A stretch of DNA of 37,885 bases from the NCBI GenBank assembly GCA_020048435.1, contig JAIFMO010000223.1, positions 1 through 37,885 on the forward strand. Reading direction: 5' to 3'. Below, piece after piece: positions 28,107 to 36,643 of the stretch. Source of the DNA: Sulfuritalea sp. Its GTDB lineage: Bacteria > Pseudomonadota > Gammaproteobacteria > Burkholderiales > Rhodocyclaceae. The notes under the pieces were generated by a model. It saw only the letters and a program-made list of their open reading frames with translations. It was not told the origin of the DNA and ran no database searches. The position numbers and the translations under genes were made by a program. Every line of letters begins with the position of its first letter. Positions within the stretch are counted from its first letter, which is position 1.

Positions 28107-28862
28107 TCACATCCTCAATTTGTAGCCGCGCCGCAGCAGTTCCAGCGTCAGGGCGGCGAGCAGGGCAAAGCATAAGCCAACGACAGCCAGGCTGAACCAG
28201 GGCGAAATGTCGGAAACGCCGAGGAAGCCATGACGGAAGCCGTCGATCATGTAGAAAAACGGGTTCCAGTGTGAAACCTCGCGCCAGAACGGCGGCAGCG
28301 AATGGATCGAGTAGAACACGCCCGAAAGAAAGGTGAGCGGCATGATAATGAAATTCTGGAAGCCGGCAAGCTGGTCGAACTTGTCGGCCCACAGGCCGCC
28401 GATGATGCCGAGCGTGCCAAGCAGCGCACCAGCGAGCAACCCGAAGACGAGTATCCACAGTGGCGCCGCGACGGCAGCACCGGTAAAAGCCAATGTCGCC
28501 AGGAACACGCCCATGCCGACCATCAGGCCGCGCAAAGTGGCGGCCAGAACAAAAGCGGCCCAGAACTCCACGTAGGAAATCGGCGGCAGCAACATGAAGA
28601 CCACGCTGCCGGTAACCTTGGCCTGGATCAGCGACGAGGAAGAATTGGCGAAGGCGTTCTGAAGCAGGGACATCATCACCAGTCCCGGCACGAGGAAGGC
28701 GACGTAAGGCACGCTGTCATAGACGCGCACATGGTCGGCCAGCACATGGGAGAAGATCAGCAAGTAGAGCACGGCGGTCAGCACCGGCGCGGCCAGCGTC
28801 TGGAAGGCGACCTTCCAGAAACGCATCACCTCGCGTTGCAGCAGTGTCGGAAAGCCGCTCAT
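28107..28862 (-). CDS. ABC-2 type exporter permease (YadH-like)
   Basis: A 251-residue membrane protein with about six hydrophobic segments. ABC-2 features are PTLLQREVMRFWKV at the N-terminus, LVPGLVMMSLLQNAFANSSSSLIQ, and the C-terminal FLSGVFYSIHSLPPFWREVSHWNPF. It pairs with the ATPase that overlaps it by four bases. The substrate is unknown; E. coli YadGH is the closest named parallel. It lies between mla genes and ibaG, a conserved arrangement in betaproteobacteria. Confidence 0.92.
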   Translation of the reverse strand: MSGFPTLLQREVMRFWKVAFQTLAAPVLTAVLYLLIFSHVLADHVRVYDSVPYVAFLVPGLVMMSLLQNAFANSSSSLIQAKVTGSVVFMLLPPISYVEFWAAFVLAATLRGLMVGMGVFLATLAFTGAAVAAPLWILVFGLLAGALLGTLGIIGGLWADKFDQLAGFQNFIIMPLTFLSGVFYSIHSLPPFWREVSHWNPFFYMIDGFRHGFLGVSDISPWFSLAVVGLCFALLAALTLELLRRGYKLRM

Positions 28863-29605
28863 TTTGGCGCCCCGGCTTCAGCCTGCCGCATCACCCGCAC
28901 GAAGGCTGCTTCCAGACTGGTGGCTTCGCTGGAAAAAAGTTGCAGCAGATTGGCGGTGGTGTCGAGGGCAACGATGCGCCCGGCCTTCATCATGGCAATG
29001 CGCCCGCACAAGGCTTCGGCTTCTTCCAGATAGTGCGTGGTCAGCACGATGGTGTGGCCTTCGGTATTGAGGCGGCGGATGAAACGCCAGAGCGCCTGCC
29101 GCAGTTCGACATCAACACCGGCGGTCGGCTCGTCAAGCACGATGACGGGTGGCTTGTGCACCAGCGCCTGGGCCACCAGTACGCGGCGCTTCATGCCGCC
29201 GGAGAGCGAGCGCATGTTGGCGTCGGCCTTTTCGGCGAGGTCGAGGTTGGCAAGCAGTTCGTCGATCCAGGCATCATTGCGGCGCAGACCGTAGTAGCCG
29301 GACTGGATGCGCAGGGTTTCGCGCACGCTGAAGAATGGATCGAAGACAAGCTCCTGCGGCACCATGCCGAGATTGCGCCGCGCCGCCATGGCGTCAGTCT
29401 GGACATCGTGGCCCATTACTTCGAGCTTGCCACTGTCGGGCCGCGCCAGCCCGGCCAGGGTTGAGATCAGGGTGGTCTTGCCGGCGCCGTTGGGACCCAG
29501 CAGACCGAAGAACTCACCCTTGGCAACATCGAGGTCAATGCCGGCCAGTGCCTGTGTCGCGCCGAAACGCTTGGTTACACCGGCAACGCGAATGGCGGAA
29601 GACAT
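28859..29605 (-). CDS. ABC transporter ATP-binding protein (YadG-like)
   Basis: A 248-residue ABC ATPase: Walker A GLLGPNGAGKTTLIS near 34-48, the Q-loop VPQELVFDP, signature LSGGMKRRVLVAQAL, Walker B PVIVLDEPTAGVD, and the H-loop TTHYLEEAE. These place it with the CcmA/YadG-type exporters. It drives the permease at 28107. It starts 49 bases after mlaB. Confidence 0.94.
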   Translation of the reverse strand: MSSAIRVAGVTKRFGATQALAGIDLDVAKGEFFGLLGPNGAGKTTLISTLAGLARPDSGKLEVMGHDVQTDAMAARRNLGMVPQELVFDPFFSVRETLRIQSGYYGLRRNDAWIDELLANLDLAEKADANMRSLSGGMKRRVLVAQALVHKPPVIVLDEPTAGVDVELRQALWRFIRRLNTEGHTIVLTTHYLEEAEALCGRIAMMKAGRIVALDTTANLLQLFSSEATSLEAAFVRVMRQAEAGAPK

Positions 29606-29654
29606 GATGCGGCGGCGGGTTCGGCAGCTGCAGCGAGAATCGGCCGCCGCGCCC

Positions 29655-29936
29655 TCAGGCGAGCGGCAGATATTCGGTCACGCCATAAACCTCGGCGAGA
29701 CTGATGAAATCCTTGGGTGGATGGATGATGCTGATCGACTTGCCAGCGATGCGGGCAGCACGCAACCAGCCAAAAACAACAGACAGGGCCGATGAATCGA
29801 TATCGGTGACCGCGGCAAGATCGATCACGTTGAGGCCACCGGCAACCAGGGCGTTGCCCTCATTGAGCAAGGCAGTCGCAGACGTGAGCGTCATTGCGCC
29901 TTCAACTTCGATGTGATCGCCCGCCGCGCGGATCAT
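29655..29936 (-). CDS. mlaB: STAS-domain protein MlaB
   Basis: A 93-residue STAS domain, the cytoplasmic accessory subunit of the MlaFEDB lipid transporter, where it stabilises the MlaF ATPase. The conserved loop with Ser is in LAAVTDIDSSALSVVFGWL near 42-60. Low overall similarity is normal for the family. Its start overlaps the mlaC stop by four bases, which supports the assignment. Confidence 0.88.
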   Translation of the reverse strand: MIRAAGDHIEVEGAMTLTSATALLNEGNALVAGGLNVIDLAAVTDIDSSALSVVFGWLRAARIAGKSISIIHPPKDFISLAEVYGVTEYLPLA

Positions 29937-30583
29937 GGGGACGATTTCTTGGCGACGGCGCCTTCGCTGGATTTGTTTTTAGCTTGTAACGCGGCGATCA
30001 GGCCGTCGATGCCGCCCTTGCGTACCTCGCTGGTAAATTCGCCGCGATAGTTGATGACCAGGCTGACACCAGCAACCTCGATGTCATAGACTTTCCAACC
30101 CTGCGGCAATTTTTCCAGATAGTAGTCGAGACCGATGGGCTTGGCGCCTGACTGTTCGATCTGGGTACGCACCTTTACGTCGGTTTCGCCCGCCTGCATC
30201 TTGAAGGGCTTGAAATCGATAGTCTGGTTCTTGTACTCGGTCAGCGCCTTGGAATAGGTACGCACCAGCAGCGTGCGGAACTCGTCGACCAGCACCTTCT
30301 GCTGTGCCGCGCTTGCCTGCTTCCAGTTGAGCGCCACGGCCAGTTGCGTCATGTGGGTAAAGTTGAAGTGCGGCAGTACCTTGGCCTCGACCAGGTCGAT
30401 CGCCTTCCGGTGATTGCCGGACTGGATGTCTTTATCCTTGCGGACGATGTCCAGCACCTCGCTGGTCACGTTCTTGATCAGCAGATCGGGCGCCGTCTCT
30501 TCGGCGTGCGCCGGTGTCAGGATGCCGACATTCAGGCCCAGAACGAACATCAAGCCCAGCATCAGACCCGGCAACGACTTCAT
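29933..30583 (-). CDS. mlaC: Periplasmic phospholipid-binding protein MlaC
   Basis: A soluble carrier that moves phospholipid between MlaA in the outer membrane and MlaFEDB in the inner membrane. I chose ATG 30583 (MKSLPGLML, 216 residues), because AAGGGA precedes it at the right distance and it opens a signal peptide cleaved near AHAEE; another ATG lies 7 codons upstream. Family motifs are HFNFTHMTQLAVALNWKQAS, EFRTLLVRTYSKAL, and GWKVYDIEVAGVSLVINYR. Confidence 0.93.
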   Translation of the reverse strand: MKSLPGLMLGLMFVLGLNVGILTPAHAEETAPDLLIKNVTSEVLDIVRKDKDIQSGNHRKAIDLVEAKVLPHFNFTHMTQLAVALNWKQASAAQQKVLVDEFRTLLVRTYSKALTEYKNQTIDFKPFKMQAGETDVKVRTQIEQSGAKPIGLDYYLEKLPQGWKVYDIEVAGVSLVINYRGEFTSEVRKGGIDGLIAALQAKNKSSEGAVAKKSSP

Positions 30584-30606
30584 GAGATTTCCCTTCAGGT
30601 TCATGA

Positions 30607-31329
30607 CTAGAAATTTTCCTTTTCGCGCGGCGGTTCGCCGTCGTAAACAAGATTGCGACGACGCTGGAGGTAGCCGTCGCGAATGTAGGCGTATTTGTCG
30701 AGCGCGGCGGCCTCGATCACTTTGTCGGCCGGCAGCATCTGGGCACGATCGCTGATCACGCGGGTCACCAGCAGGGTGTTGCGGGCGCGCACTTTCGTTA
30801 TGTGCGCCACCGGGTCGGCCTTGACGTCGAGCGCCAGACCCACCGTATCGCGCACGTTGCGCGGCCCGAAGAAGGGTACGACGACATAGGCGCCCGGCCC
30901 GATACCCCAGCGACCGAAAGTCTGGCCAAAATCCTCGTCGTGCTTTTCCAGGCCGATTTTGCTGGCGAAATCGAAAAGACCGAAGATGCCGACCGTGCTG
31001 TTAACCACGAAACGACCCAAGTCGCTCGCGGCGGTAATTCCCTTACCTTGAAGCAGGTTATTGACACCGATAAACACGTCGTCGACGTTACCGAAAAAGT
31101 TGGAAACCCCGCTCTTGATCGGCGAAGGCAGGATGGCGTCGTAACCTTTGGCAACCGGCTTGATGGCGGCGGTATCCAGCGCTTCGTTGAAGCCATACAT
31201 GGCGCGGTTGAAACCTTCAATGGGGTCTTTAGGGTTGCCTGAACTGGCACAGCCGCCAAGTAACAGGGCAGAGCAAGTCAACACTAAAATTCGCAGCACC
31301 AGGATTCGCTTCATCACCGAATTGCTCAC
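30607..31329 (-). CDS. mlaA: Outer-membrane lipoprotein MlaA (VacJ)
   Basis: A 240-residue lipoprotein that removes phospholipid from the outer leaflet and passes it to MlaC. The start is taken as GTG 31329, five bases after GGAGG, ahead of a lipoprotein signal with lipobox LLLGGC (Cys27); an earlier GTG at 31344 and an ATG at 31314 are alternatives. VacJ motifs are PIEGFNRAMYGFNEALD, VNSTVGIFGLFDFA and GRWGIGPGAYVVVPFFGPR. It is encoded within the mla operon, unlike in E. coli where mlaA is separate. Confidence 0.93.
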   Translation of the reverse strand: MSNSVMKRILVLRILVLTCSALLLGGCASSGNPKDPIEGFNRAMYGFNEALDTAAIKPVAKGYDAILPSPIKSGVSNFFGNVDDVFIGVNNLLQGKGITAASDLGRFVVNSTVGIFGLFDFASKIGLEKHDEDFGQTFGRWGIGPGAYVVVPFFGPRNVRDTVGLALDVKADPVAHITKVRARNTLLVTRVISDRAQMLPADKVIEAAALDKYAYIRDGYLQRRRNLVYDGEPPREKENF

Positions 31330-31340
31330 GGAAACCTCCA

Positions 31341-31820
31341 TCACTTCTTGCCGTCGCCACTGTCACCGTCGGCTGCCTTGTTGAACATGAACTGGCTAAT
31401 CAGCTTTTCCAGAACCACGGCAGACTGCGTTTTCTTGATCTTCGAGCCATCCTTGAGCATTTCAGGATCGCCACCAACCTCAAAACCGATGTACTGCTCG
31501 CCCAGCAAGCCGGATGTATTGATCGTCAGGCTGGTGTCGCGGGGAAACTTGTAACGCGTGTCGAGTTTCATCGCCACCACCGCCCGGTACGACTCCGGAT
31601 CGAAGTGAATATCGGACACTCGCCCAACCACAACGCCAGCACTTTTCACCGGCGCTCGTACCTTGAGGCCGCCGATATTATCAAATTCAGCTTCCAGCCG
31701 GTAAGTCTCGCCGCCGGAGGACGACGACAGGTTGCCGACCTTGAGGGCAAGAAACAACAGCGAAAACAGGCCGATAGCAACGAATATCCCAACCCACAGG
31801 TCGATGGTGGCACGGTTCAT
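31341..31820 (-). CDS. mlaD: MlaD, MCE-domain lipid transport protein
   Basis: A 159-residue protein with one N-terminal membrane anchor (about 8-27) and an MCE domain: YRLEAEFDNIGGLKVRAPVKSAGVVVGRV at 40-69, then LLGEQYIGFEVGG. MlaD hexamers form a periplasmic ring that channels lipid. It is 2 bases after mlaE and its stop sits against the mlaA leader. Confidence 0.95.
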   Translation of the reverse strand: MNRATIDLWVGIFVAIGLFSLLFLALKVGNLSSSSGGETYRLEAEFDNIGGLKVRAPVKSAGVVVGRVSDIHFDPESYRAVVAMKLDTRYKFPRDTSLTINTSGLLGEQYIGFEVGGDPEMLKDGSKIKKTQSAVVLEKLISQFMFNKAADGDSGDGKK

Positions 31821-31822
31821 GG

Positions 31823-32611
31823 TTAGCCTCTGAACATGAATGCGGTAAGAATGAAGTCGGCAAACAGGATGGCCAGCGACGAATTCACCACGGTACGCGT
31901 AGTGGCGCCGGACACACCTTCTGCCGTTGGATCGGAATCGTAGCCCTCGAAAACGGCGATCCAGCTAACGATAACGCCGAAGACGAAGCTCTTGATGACA
32001 CCATTTATGATGTCCTCGCGAAAATCGACCGATGCCTGCATCTGCGACCAGAACGAACCTTCATCGACCCCGATCAGTTGCACCCCGACCAGATAGCCAC
32101 CGAAGATACCCATGGCGGAGAACAGCGCCGCCAGCAGCGGCATTGAAATCACCCCGGCCCAGAAGCGGGGCGCGACAACGCGGGCAATGGGATTAACCGC
32201 CATCATTTCCATGGCAGAGAGTTGCTCGGTTGCCTTCATCAGGCCGATCTCGGCGGTGATCGCGCTACCGGCGCGACTGGCAAACAGCAGCGCCGACACC
32301 ACCGGACCCAGTTCGCGCACCAGCGAGAGCGCAACGAGAACGCCCAGCGCCTCGCTCGATCCGTAGCGTTGCAACGTGTCGTAGCCCTGCAAGCCCAGCA
32401 CCATGCCGACAAAGAGGCCCGACACCAAGATGATGATCAGCGAAAGTACGCCGGTGAAGTAGATTTCGCGGATGGTCAGCTGAAAACGCTGCAGCGCCGT
32501 GCCGGAATGCAGCAGCGTGGCCAGCAGGAAGCGGCTGCCAAAACCCAGCCGCCACAGGCGGTCGGTCACACGCCGGCCCAAGGCTTGCAGGATGCGACGC
32601 CCGACGCTCAC
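31823..32611 (-). CDS. mlaE: MlaE, lipid ABC transporter permease
   Basis: A 262-residue permease. The GTG at 32611 is chosen because it overlaps the mlaF stop (GTGA) and gives the usual MlaE length; open sequence to 32710 is mlaF read out of frame. Family motifs are FVGMVLGLQGYDTL, LVRELGPVVSALLFASRAGSAITAEIG (conserved coupling region with EIG), MAVNPIARVVAPRFWAG and the C-terminal GATTRTVVNSSLAIL. It works with MlaF, MlaD and MlaB in the inner membrane. Confidence 0.95.
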   Translation of the reverse strand: MSVGRRILQALGRRVTDRLWRLGFGSRFLLATLLHSGTALQRFQLTIREIYFTGVLSLIIILVSGLFVGMVLGLQGYDTLQRYGSSEALGVLVALSLVRELGPVVSALLFASRAGSAITAEIGLMKATEQLSAMEMMAVNPIARVVAPRFWAGVISMPLLAALFSAMGIFGGYLVGVQLIGVDEGSFWSQMQASVDFREDIINGVIKSFVFGVIVSWIAVFEGYDSDPTAEGVSGATTRTVVNSSLAILFADFILTAFMFRG

Positions 32612-33462
32612 CACCACACCTGCTTTTTGCTGGGCCCGGAAGACATTTCCTCGCCATAGGGGCGCGTGGTCGGGTAATGGAAATTCACGGGGCCGTCGGG
32701 CTCGCCCCAAACAAATTGGTGCACGTAAGGCTCGGTCGAGTGCTTTATTTCCTCGGCCGTACCCTCAGCGACGATCTTGCCGGCGGAAACGAAATAAACG
32801 TAATCGACGATTTTCAGTGACTCCTGCACGTCATGGGTGACGACAATGGAACTGGTGCCGAGCGCGTCGTTGAGCTTGCGGATCAACTCGCCGACGATGG
32901 ACAGCGAAATCGGATCGAGACCGGCAAAGGGCTCGTCGTACATGATCAGCATCGGATCGAGCGCGACGGCGCGCGCCAGCGCCACGCGCCGCGCCATGCC
33001 GCCGGAAAGCTCGGAGGGCATCAGGTTCGCGGTGCCGCGCAGGCCCACGGCATGAAGCTTCATCATCACCATGTCGTGAATCAGTTCTTCCGGCAGGTCG
33101 GTATGCTCGCGCATCTGGAAAGCAATGTTGTCGAAAACCGACATATCGGTGAATAGCGCGCCGAACTGGAACAGCATGCCCATGCGGCGACGCAGTTCGT
33201 AGAGGCCGTCGGAATCGAGGGCATGCACGACCTTGCCATCCACCATCACCTCGCCCGAAGAGGGTTTGAGCTGGCCCCCGATCAAGCGCAGGGTTGTCGT
33301 CTTGCCGCAACCGGACAGCCCCATGATGGCCACCACCTTGCCGCGCGGGATCGACATGTTGATGCCCGTGAGAATAGGCCGACGGTCATAAGAAAAATTG
33401 ACGTCGGTCAAACGAATGAGCGGATCAGGTGGGTTGGGTGACGCAGCTTCCATGTTGGGCAA
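32608..33462 (-). CDS. mlaF: MlaF, lipid ABC transporter ATPase
   Basis: A 284-residue ABC ATPase: Walker A GLSGCGKTTTLRL at 48-60, Q-loop LFQFGALFTDMSV, signature LSGGMARRVALARAV, Walker B LIMYDEPFAGLDP, and the H-loop VVTHDVQES. The LFQxGALFxxxSV stretch is typical of MlaF. It begins the mla operon; ATGs at 33462 and 33453 are both possible starts. The leader is tightly divergent from the response regulator gene at the right. Confidence 0.95.
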   Translation of the reverse strand: MPNMEAASPNPPDPLIRLTDVNFSYDRRPILTGINMSIPRGKVVAIMGLSGCGKTTTLRLIGGQLKPSSGEVMVDGKVVHALDSDGLYELRRRMGMLFQFGALFTDMSVFDNIAFQMREHTDLPEELIHDMVMMKLHAVGLRGTANLMPSELSGGMARRVALARAVALDPMLIMYDEPFAGLDPISLSIVGELIRKLNDALGTSSIVVTHDVQESLKIVDYVYFVSAGKIVAEGTAEEIKHSTEPYVHQFVWGEPDGPVNFHYPTTRPYGEEMSSGPSKKQVWW

Positions 33463-33558
33463 GAAATGATGGCGGCAAACGAAACCGCCCCATTCTATCA
33501 GAAAGGAGCGGCGGCACTCTCTTTTGGCATGGTATTTTCCAGGCTAGCCTGCGGTATC

Positions 33559-35094
33559 ATGACCCCGGCCCATTTTCCCGTCACCCTGCCAGACACCCCC
33601 TCAACCTCCGTGAGCGATCCCAACACGCCGCCCCTGCTGCTGATAGTCGACGACGACCCCCTGATTGTCGATTCGCTACAGTATTTTCTGGCCAAGGAAT
33701 TCACTATCGTATCCGCCGCGTCTCGAAGCGAGGTTCAGGATCTGCTGGCGCGGCAGCAGCGGCAGCCGGCCGCCGCGCTGATCGACCTTGGCTTGCCACC
33801 GCTGCCCCATCGCCCCGACGAAGGCTTCGCCCTCATTACTGACCTGCTGGCACGCTTGCCGGACATTCGCATCGTCGTACTTTCCGGCCAGAACGATGCC
33901 GCGAATGCCCGCCACGCCCGCGTGCTCGGCGCGGCGGATTTTGTCGCCAAACCGGCCGAGCCGCGGCAATTGCTGGTGCTGCTCAAGCAGTTGCTGGCGG
34001 TCGGCGCCACACCACCAGCCGCCGCCGATGCCGCGCTGATCGGCAACAGTCCGCCGATGCAAAAACTTCGTTTGCAGCTAAGACAGTACGCCAATGCTCC
34101 CTTTTCAGTACTTATCGAAGGCGAATCGGGCAGCGGCAAGGAACTCGTCGCCAACGCGATACACCATTTGTCAGACCGAGCCGCTCGTCCCTGGCTGGCG
34201 CTCAACTGTGCCGCCATCGCGCCGTCGCTAGTCGAGCCGACGCTTTTTGGCCACGCCAAAGGCGCCTTTACCGGGGCGGGCAACGTCCGCACGGGTTACT
34301 TCGAGGAGGCCGGAGAAGGTACGCTGTTCCTCGACGAAATCGGCGAACTGCCGCTGGACCTGCAACCCAAGTTGCTGCGGGTGCTCGAAAACGGAGAATA
34401 CCAGCGGGTCGGCGAAACCCAGTCCCGCGTTTCGCGGGCCCGCGTGATTGCCGCCACCAACCGCGACTTGAAGAAAGAGGTACGCGAAGGCCGCTTCCGC
34501 GCCGATCTCTACCATCGCCTGTCGGTATTCGCGGTCAACGTACCGCCGGTTCGCGAACTGGGCGACGACCGCCTGCTGCTGCTCGACCATTTCCGCGGTA
34601 CCTTCGCTCGCCAGTTCAAGGTGACGCCCTTTACCCTCGGCGACGAGGCCCGGCAACGCTGGCTCGATTACCCCTTCCCCGGCAACGTGCGCGAATTACG
34701 TAACATCGTTATCCGCCTCACGACCAAGCATCCGGCCGTGACGATTGAACGCGCCGAACTGGATGACGAACTGGACGGCGAAGTCGCCGGAAAATCAGTT
34801 GAAGAGCCGGCGGGATCAAACCCCTCGGAAGAGGGCAAGGATCGCGCCGCCATCCCCATGACCCAGGTCGATTTCGATGCGCTGGCCTTGGCGCACCTGC
34901 GCAACGCCACCACCAGCCACCATGGCCTGGGCGAATTCAATCTCGACCGTCTGCTGAGGCAGTGGGAACGCGCTTATATTGGCGCCGCGCAACAGTTGAC
35001 CCATGGAAATCTCAGTCAGACCGCCAAGCTGCTGGGCGTGAACCGGACGACGCTTTACAATCGCATGGAAACGCTTTCCCGCACGGACACCTGA
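33559..35094 (+). CDS. Sigma-54-dependent response regulator (NtrC family)
   Basis: Domains in order are a receiver (phospho-acceptor Asp near residue 76 in AALIDLGLP, with the acidic pair in LIVDDDPL), an AAA+ sigma-54 activator domain with Walker A GESGSGKE, the sigma-54 contact loop GAFTGA, Walker [12 protein letters not shown] and the arginine-finger region [16 protein letters not shown] [13 protein letters not shown], then a Fis-type helix-turn-helix ([20 protein letters not shown]). A charged linker of about 60 residues precedes the HTH. Start codon is uncertain: ATG 33466, ATG 33559 or GTG 33610 (nearest the receiver) are all open, and none has a strong ribosome site. It is 29 bases upstream of the GspA-like gene, so control of secretion or pilus genes is likely but inferred. 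No sensor kinase is next to it. Confidence 0.9.
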   Translation: MTPAHFPVTLPDTPSTSVSDPNTPPLLLIVDDDPLIVDSLQYFLAKEFTIVSAASRSEVQDLLARQQRQPAAALIDLGLPPLPHRPDEGFALITDLLARLPDIRIVVLSGQNDAANARHARVLGAADFVAKPAEPRQLLVLLKQLLAVGATPPAAADAALIGNSPPMQKLRLQLRQYANAPFSVLIEGESGSGKELVANAIHHLSDRAARPWLALNCAAIAPSLVEPTLFGHAKGAFTGAGNVRTGYFEEAGEGTLFLDEIGELPLDLQPKLLRVLENGEYQRVGETQSRVSRARVIAATNRDLKKEVREGRFRADLYHRLSVFAVNVPPVRELGDDRLLLLDHFRGTFARQFKVTPFTLGDEARQRWLDYPFPGNVRELRNIVIRLTTKHPAVTIERAELDDELDGEVAGKSVEEPAGSNPSEEGKDRAAIPMTQVDFDALALAHLRNATTSHHGLGEFNLDRLLRQWERAYIGAAQQLTHGNLSQTAKLLGVNRTTLYNRMETLSRTDT

Positions 35095-35123
35095 CCAACC
35101 CTCCCCACCTCAACGCATCCATC

Positions 35124-36557
35124 ATGTATCTCGAACACTTCGGTCTTGCCGAAGTTCCCTTCCGCATCACCCCGCACACCGACTTTTTCTTTGCCGGCGC
35201 CAATCGCGGAGCAACGCTGGAGGCGCTGATGTATGCCATTACCCACGATGAAGGCATCGTCAAGGTGAGCGGCGAGGTCGGTAGCGGCAAGACCATGCTC
35301 TGCCGCGTGCTGATGGAACGCTTGCCGGAACATGTCACCCTGGTTTACCTGGCCAACCCCTCGCTGTCGCGCGATGACATTCTTTACGCCATTGCCGATG
35401 AACTGCGCCTGGTCATTCCCGATCACTCCCGCCGCAGCGTGTTGCTGCGGACATTGCAGGAACACCTGATCAGCCTCTACGCCGACGGTCGCCAGGTCGT
35501 GGTGCTGATCGACGAAGCGCACGCCATGCCGGCGGAATCGCTCGAAGAAGTGCGGTTGCTGTCCAATCTCGAATCCAATCGGCACAAGCTCATGCAGTTG
35601 GTGCTATTTGGCCAACCCGAGCTGAATGCCGTTCTCGCTCGGTCCGACATGCGCCAGTTGAAGGAGCGCATTACCCACAATTTCGCGCTCGAGCCACTGG
35701 TGCGCGACGACATCGCCAATTACATCGACTTCCGCATGCGCGCTGCGGGTTACAAAGGCCCAAGCCTTTTCGCGCCAGCTGCCGTGCGCGAAATAGCCAA
35801 CGCATCGATGGGGCTGACGCGGCGTATCAACATCCTCGCCGATAAATCCCTGCTGGCCGCTTTCAGCCAGGGCACCCACCAGATCACGGCCAAGCACGTG
35901 CGCGCCGCTATTGCCGATTCCGAGTTTGGCACCCTGTCGCAGCCGGCATCGCGCAGGTGGACGCTGGTGGCGGCAGCGGCTGGCGCTATCGCGCTGCTAC
36001 TGGTGGCAGCCCTGTGGTTGATGCGTGGCGACAAGGAAGCAGCGACACCGACGGCAAGCCCAAACCCAAGCGCCTCCACAACAGTCGCGCCACAGCCCAT
36101 TACCCCGCCGTCACCCCAAACTCCTCCGCCAACATCAGCCGCTCCTTCAGTTCCGGTGCCGGCGGTGATTCCCGTCGTTGCCGCACCGGTCGCCGGCACA
36201 CCGCGACCCGAATCACCCCCCAAGGCTTGGGAAAAACTACCGCCCGGGATTCAACAACGCTTGGCAAAACACCAGCCATGGTTCGAGCAAACCCCGGACG
36301 AACACTGGTTCATCCAGCTTCTCGGCACCGACAGCACCCATGTTCAACGGGTTGAAAGCATGCTTGCTGGCGCCGATGCACTACTGGACCCCAGCCACGT
36401 CCGCGTCTACTTTGTTGAAATGCGTAATAGCGAACGAATCGGGGTTATTTATGGCGAGTACAAGACGCGCCGGGAGGCTCTTGAGGCCATCAAGCAACTG
36501 CCGCAGGAATTAAAACCATTCCGCCCATATCCAAGACAGATGCTCAAGCTGCGATAG
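35124..36557 (+). CDS. GspA/ExeA/MshM-type ATPase with periplasmic SPOR-like C-terminus
   Basis: A 477-residue protein starting at ATG 35124 (MYLEHFGLAEVPFRITP, the family N-terminus). It has an AAA ATPase with Walker A SGEVGSGKTML (49-59) and Walker B VVVLIDEAHAM (124-134), the LRLLSNLES-like sensor region, one membrane helix at 279-300, a Pro/Ala/Thr-rich linker (about 308-385), and a C-terminal SPOR-like domain (HWFIQLLGTDS at about 405, YFVEMRNSERIGVIYGEYKTRREALEAI). ExeA/GspA proteins help place secretins in the outer membrane by binding peptidoglycan. The secretin gene begins 87 bases downstream, which fits that role. Confidence 0.9.
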   Translation: MYLEHFGLAEVPFRITPHTDFFFAGANRGATLEALMYAITHDEGIVKVSGEVGSGKTMLCRVLMERLPEHVTLVYLANPSLSRDDILYAIADELRLVIPDHSRRSVLLRTLQEHLISLYADGRQVVVLIDEAHAMPAESLEEVRLLSNLESNRHKLMQLVLFGQPELNAVLARSDMRQLKERITHNFALEPLVRDDIANYIDFRMRAAGYKGPSLFAPAAVREIANASMGLTRRINILADKSLLAAFSQGTHQITAKHVRAAIADSEFGTLSQPASRRWTLVAAAAGAIALLLVAALWLMRGDKEAATPTASPNPSASTTVAPQPITPPSPQTPPPTSAAPSVPVPAVIPVVAAPVAGTPRPESPPKAWEKLPPGIQQRLAKHQPWFEQTPDEHWFIQLLGTDSTHVQRVESMLAGADALLDPSHVRVYFVEMRNSERIGVIYGEYKTRREALEAIKQLPQELKPFRPYPRQMLKLR

Positions 36558-36587
36558 CTGAAACAATAATTGCGAGAATTCATTAAG

Positions 36588-36615
36588 TTGTAATCACTTC
36601 TTGACGTGATATGAT
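36588..36615 (+). promoter_or_regulatory. Possible sigma-70-type promoter before the secretin gene
   Basis: TTGTAA (36588-36593) and TATGAT (36610-36615) are 16 bases apart within an AT-rich patch. It lies 28 bases upstream of the secretin ATG. It suggests the secretin has its own promoter apart from the regulator-ATPase pair. Confidence 0.5.
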
Positions 36616-36643
36616 ACCTGCGTCCCGCTTAGGAAAGGCGGCA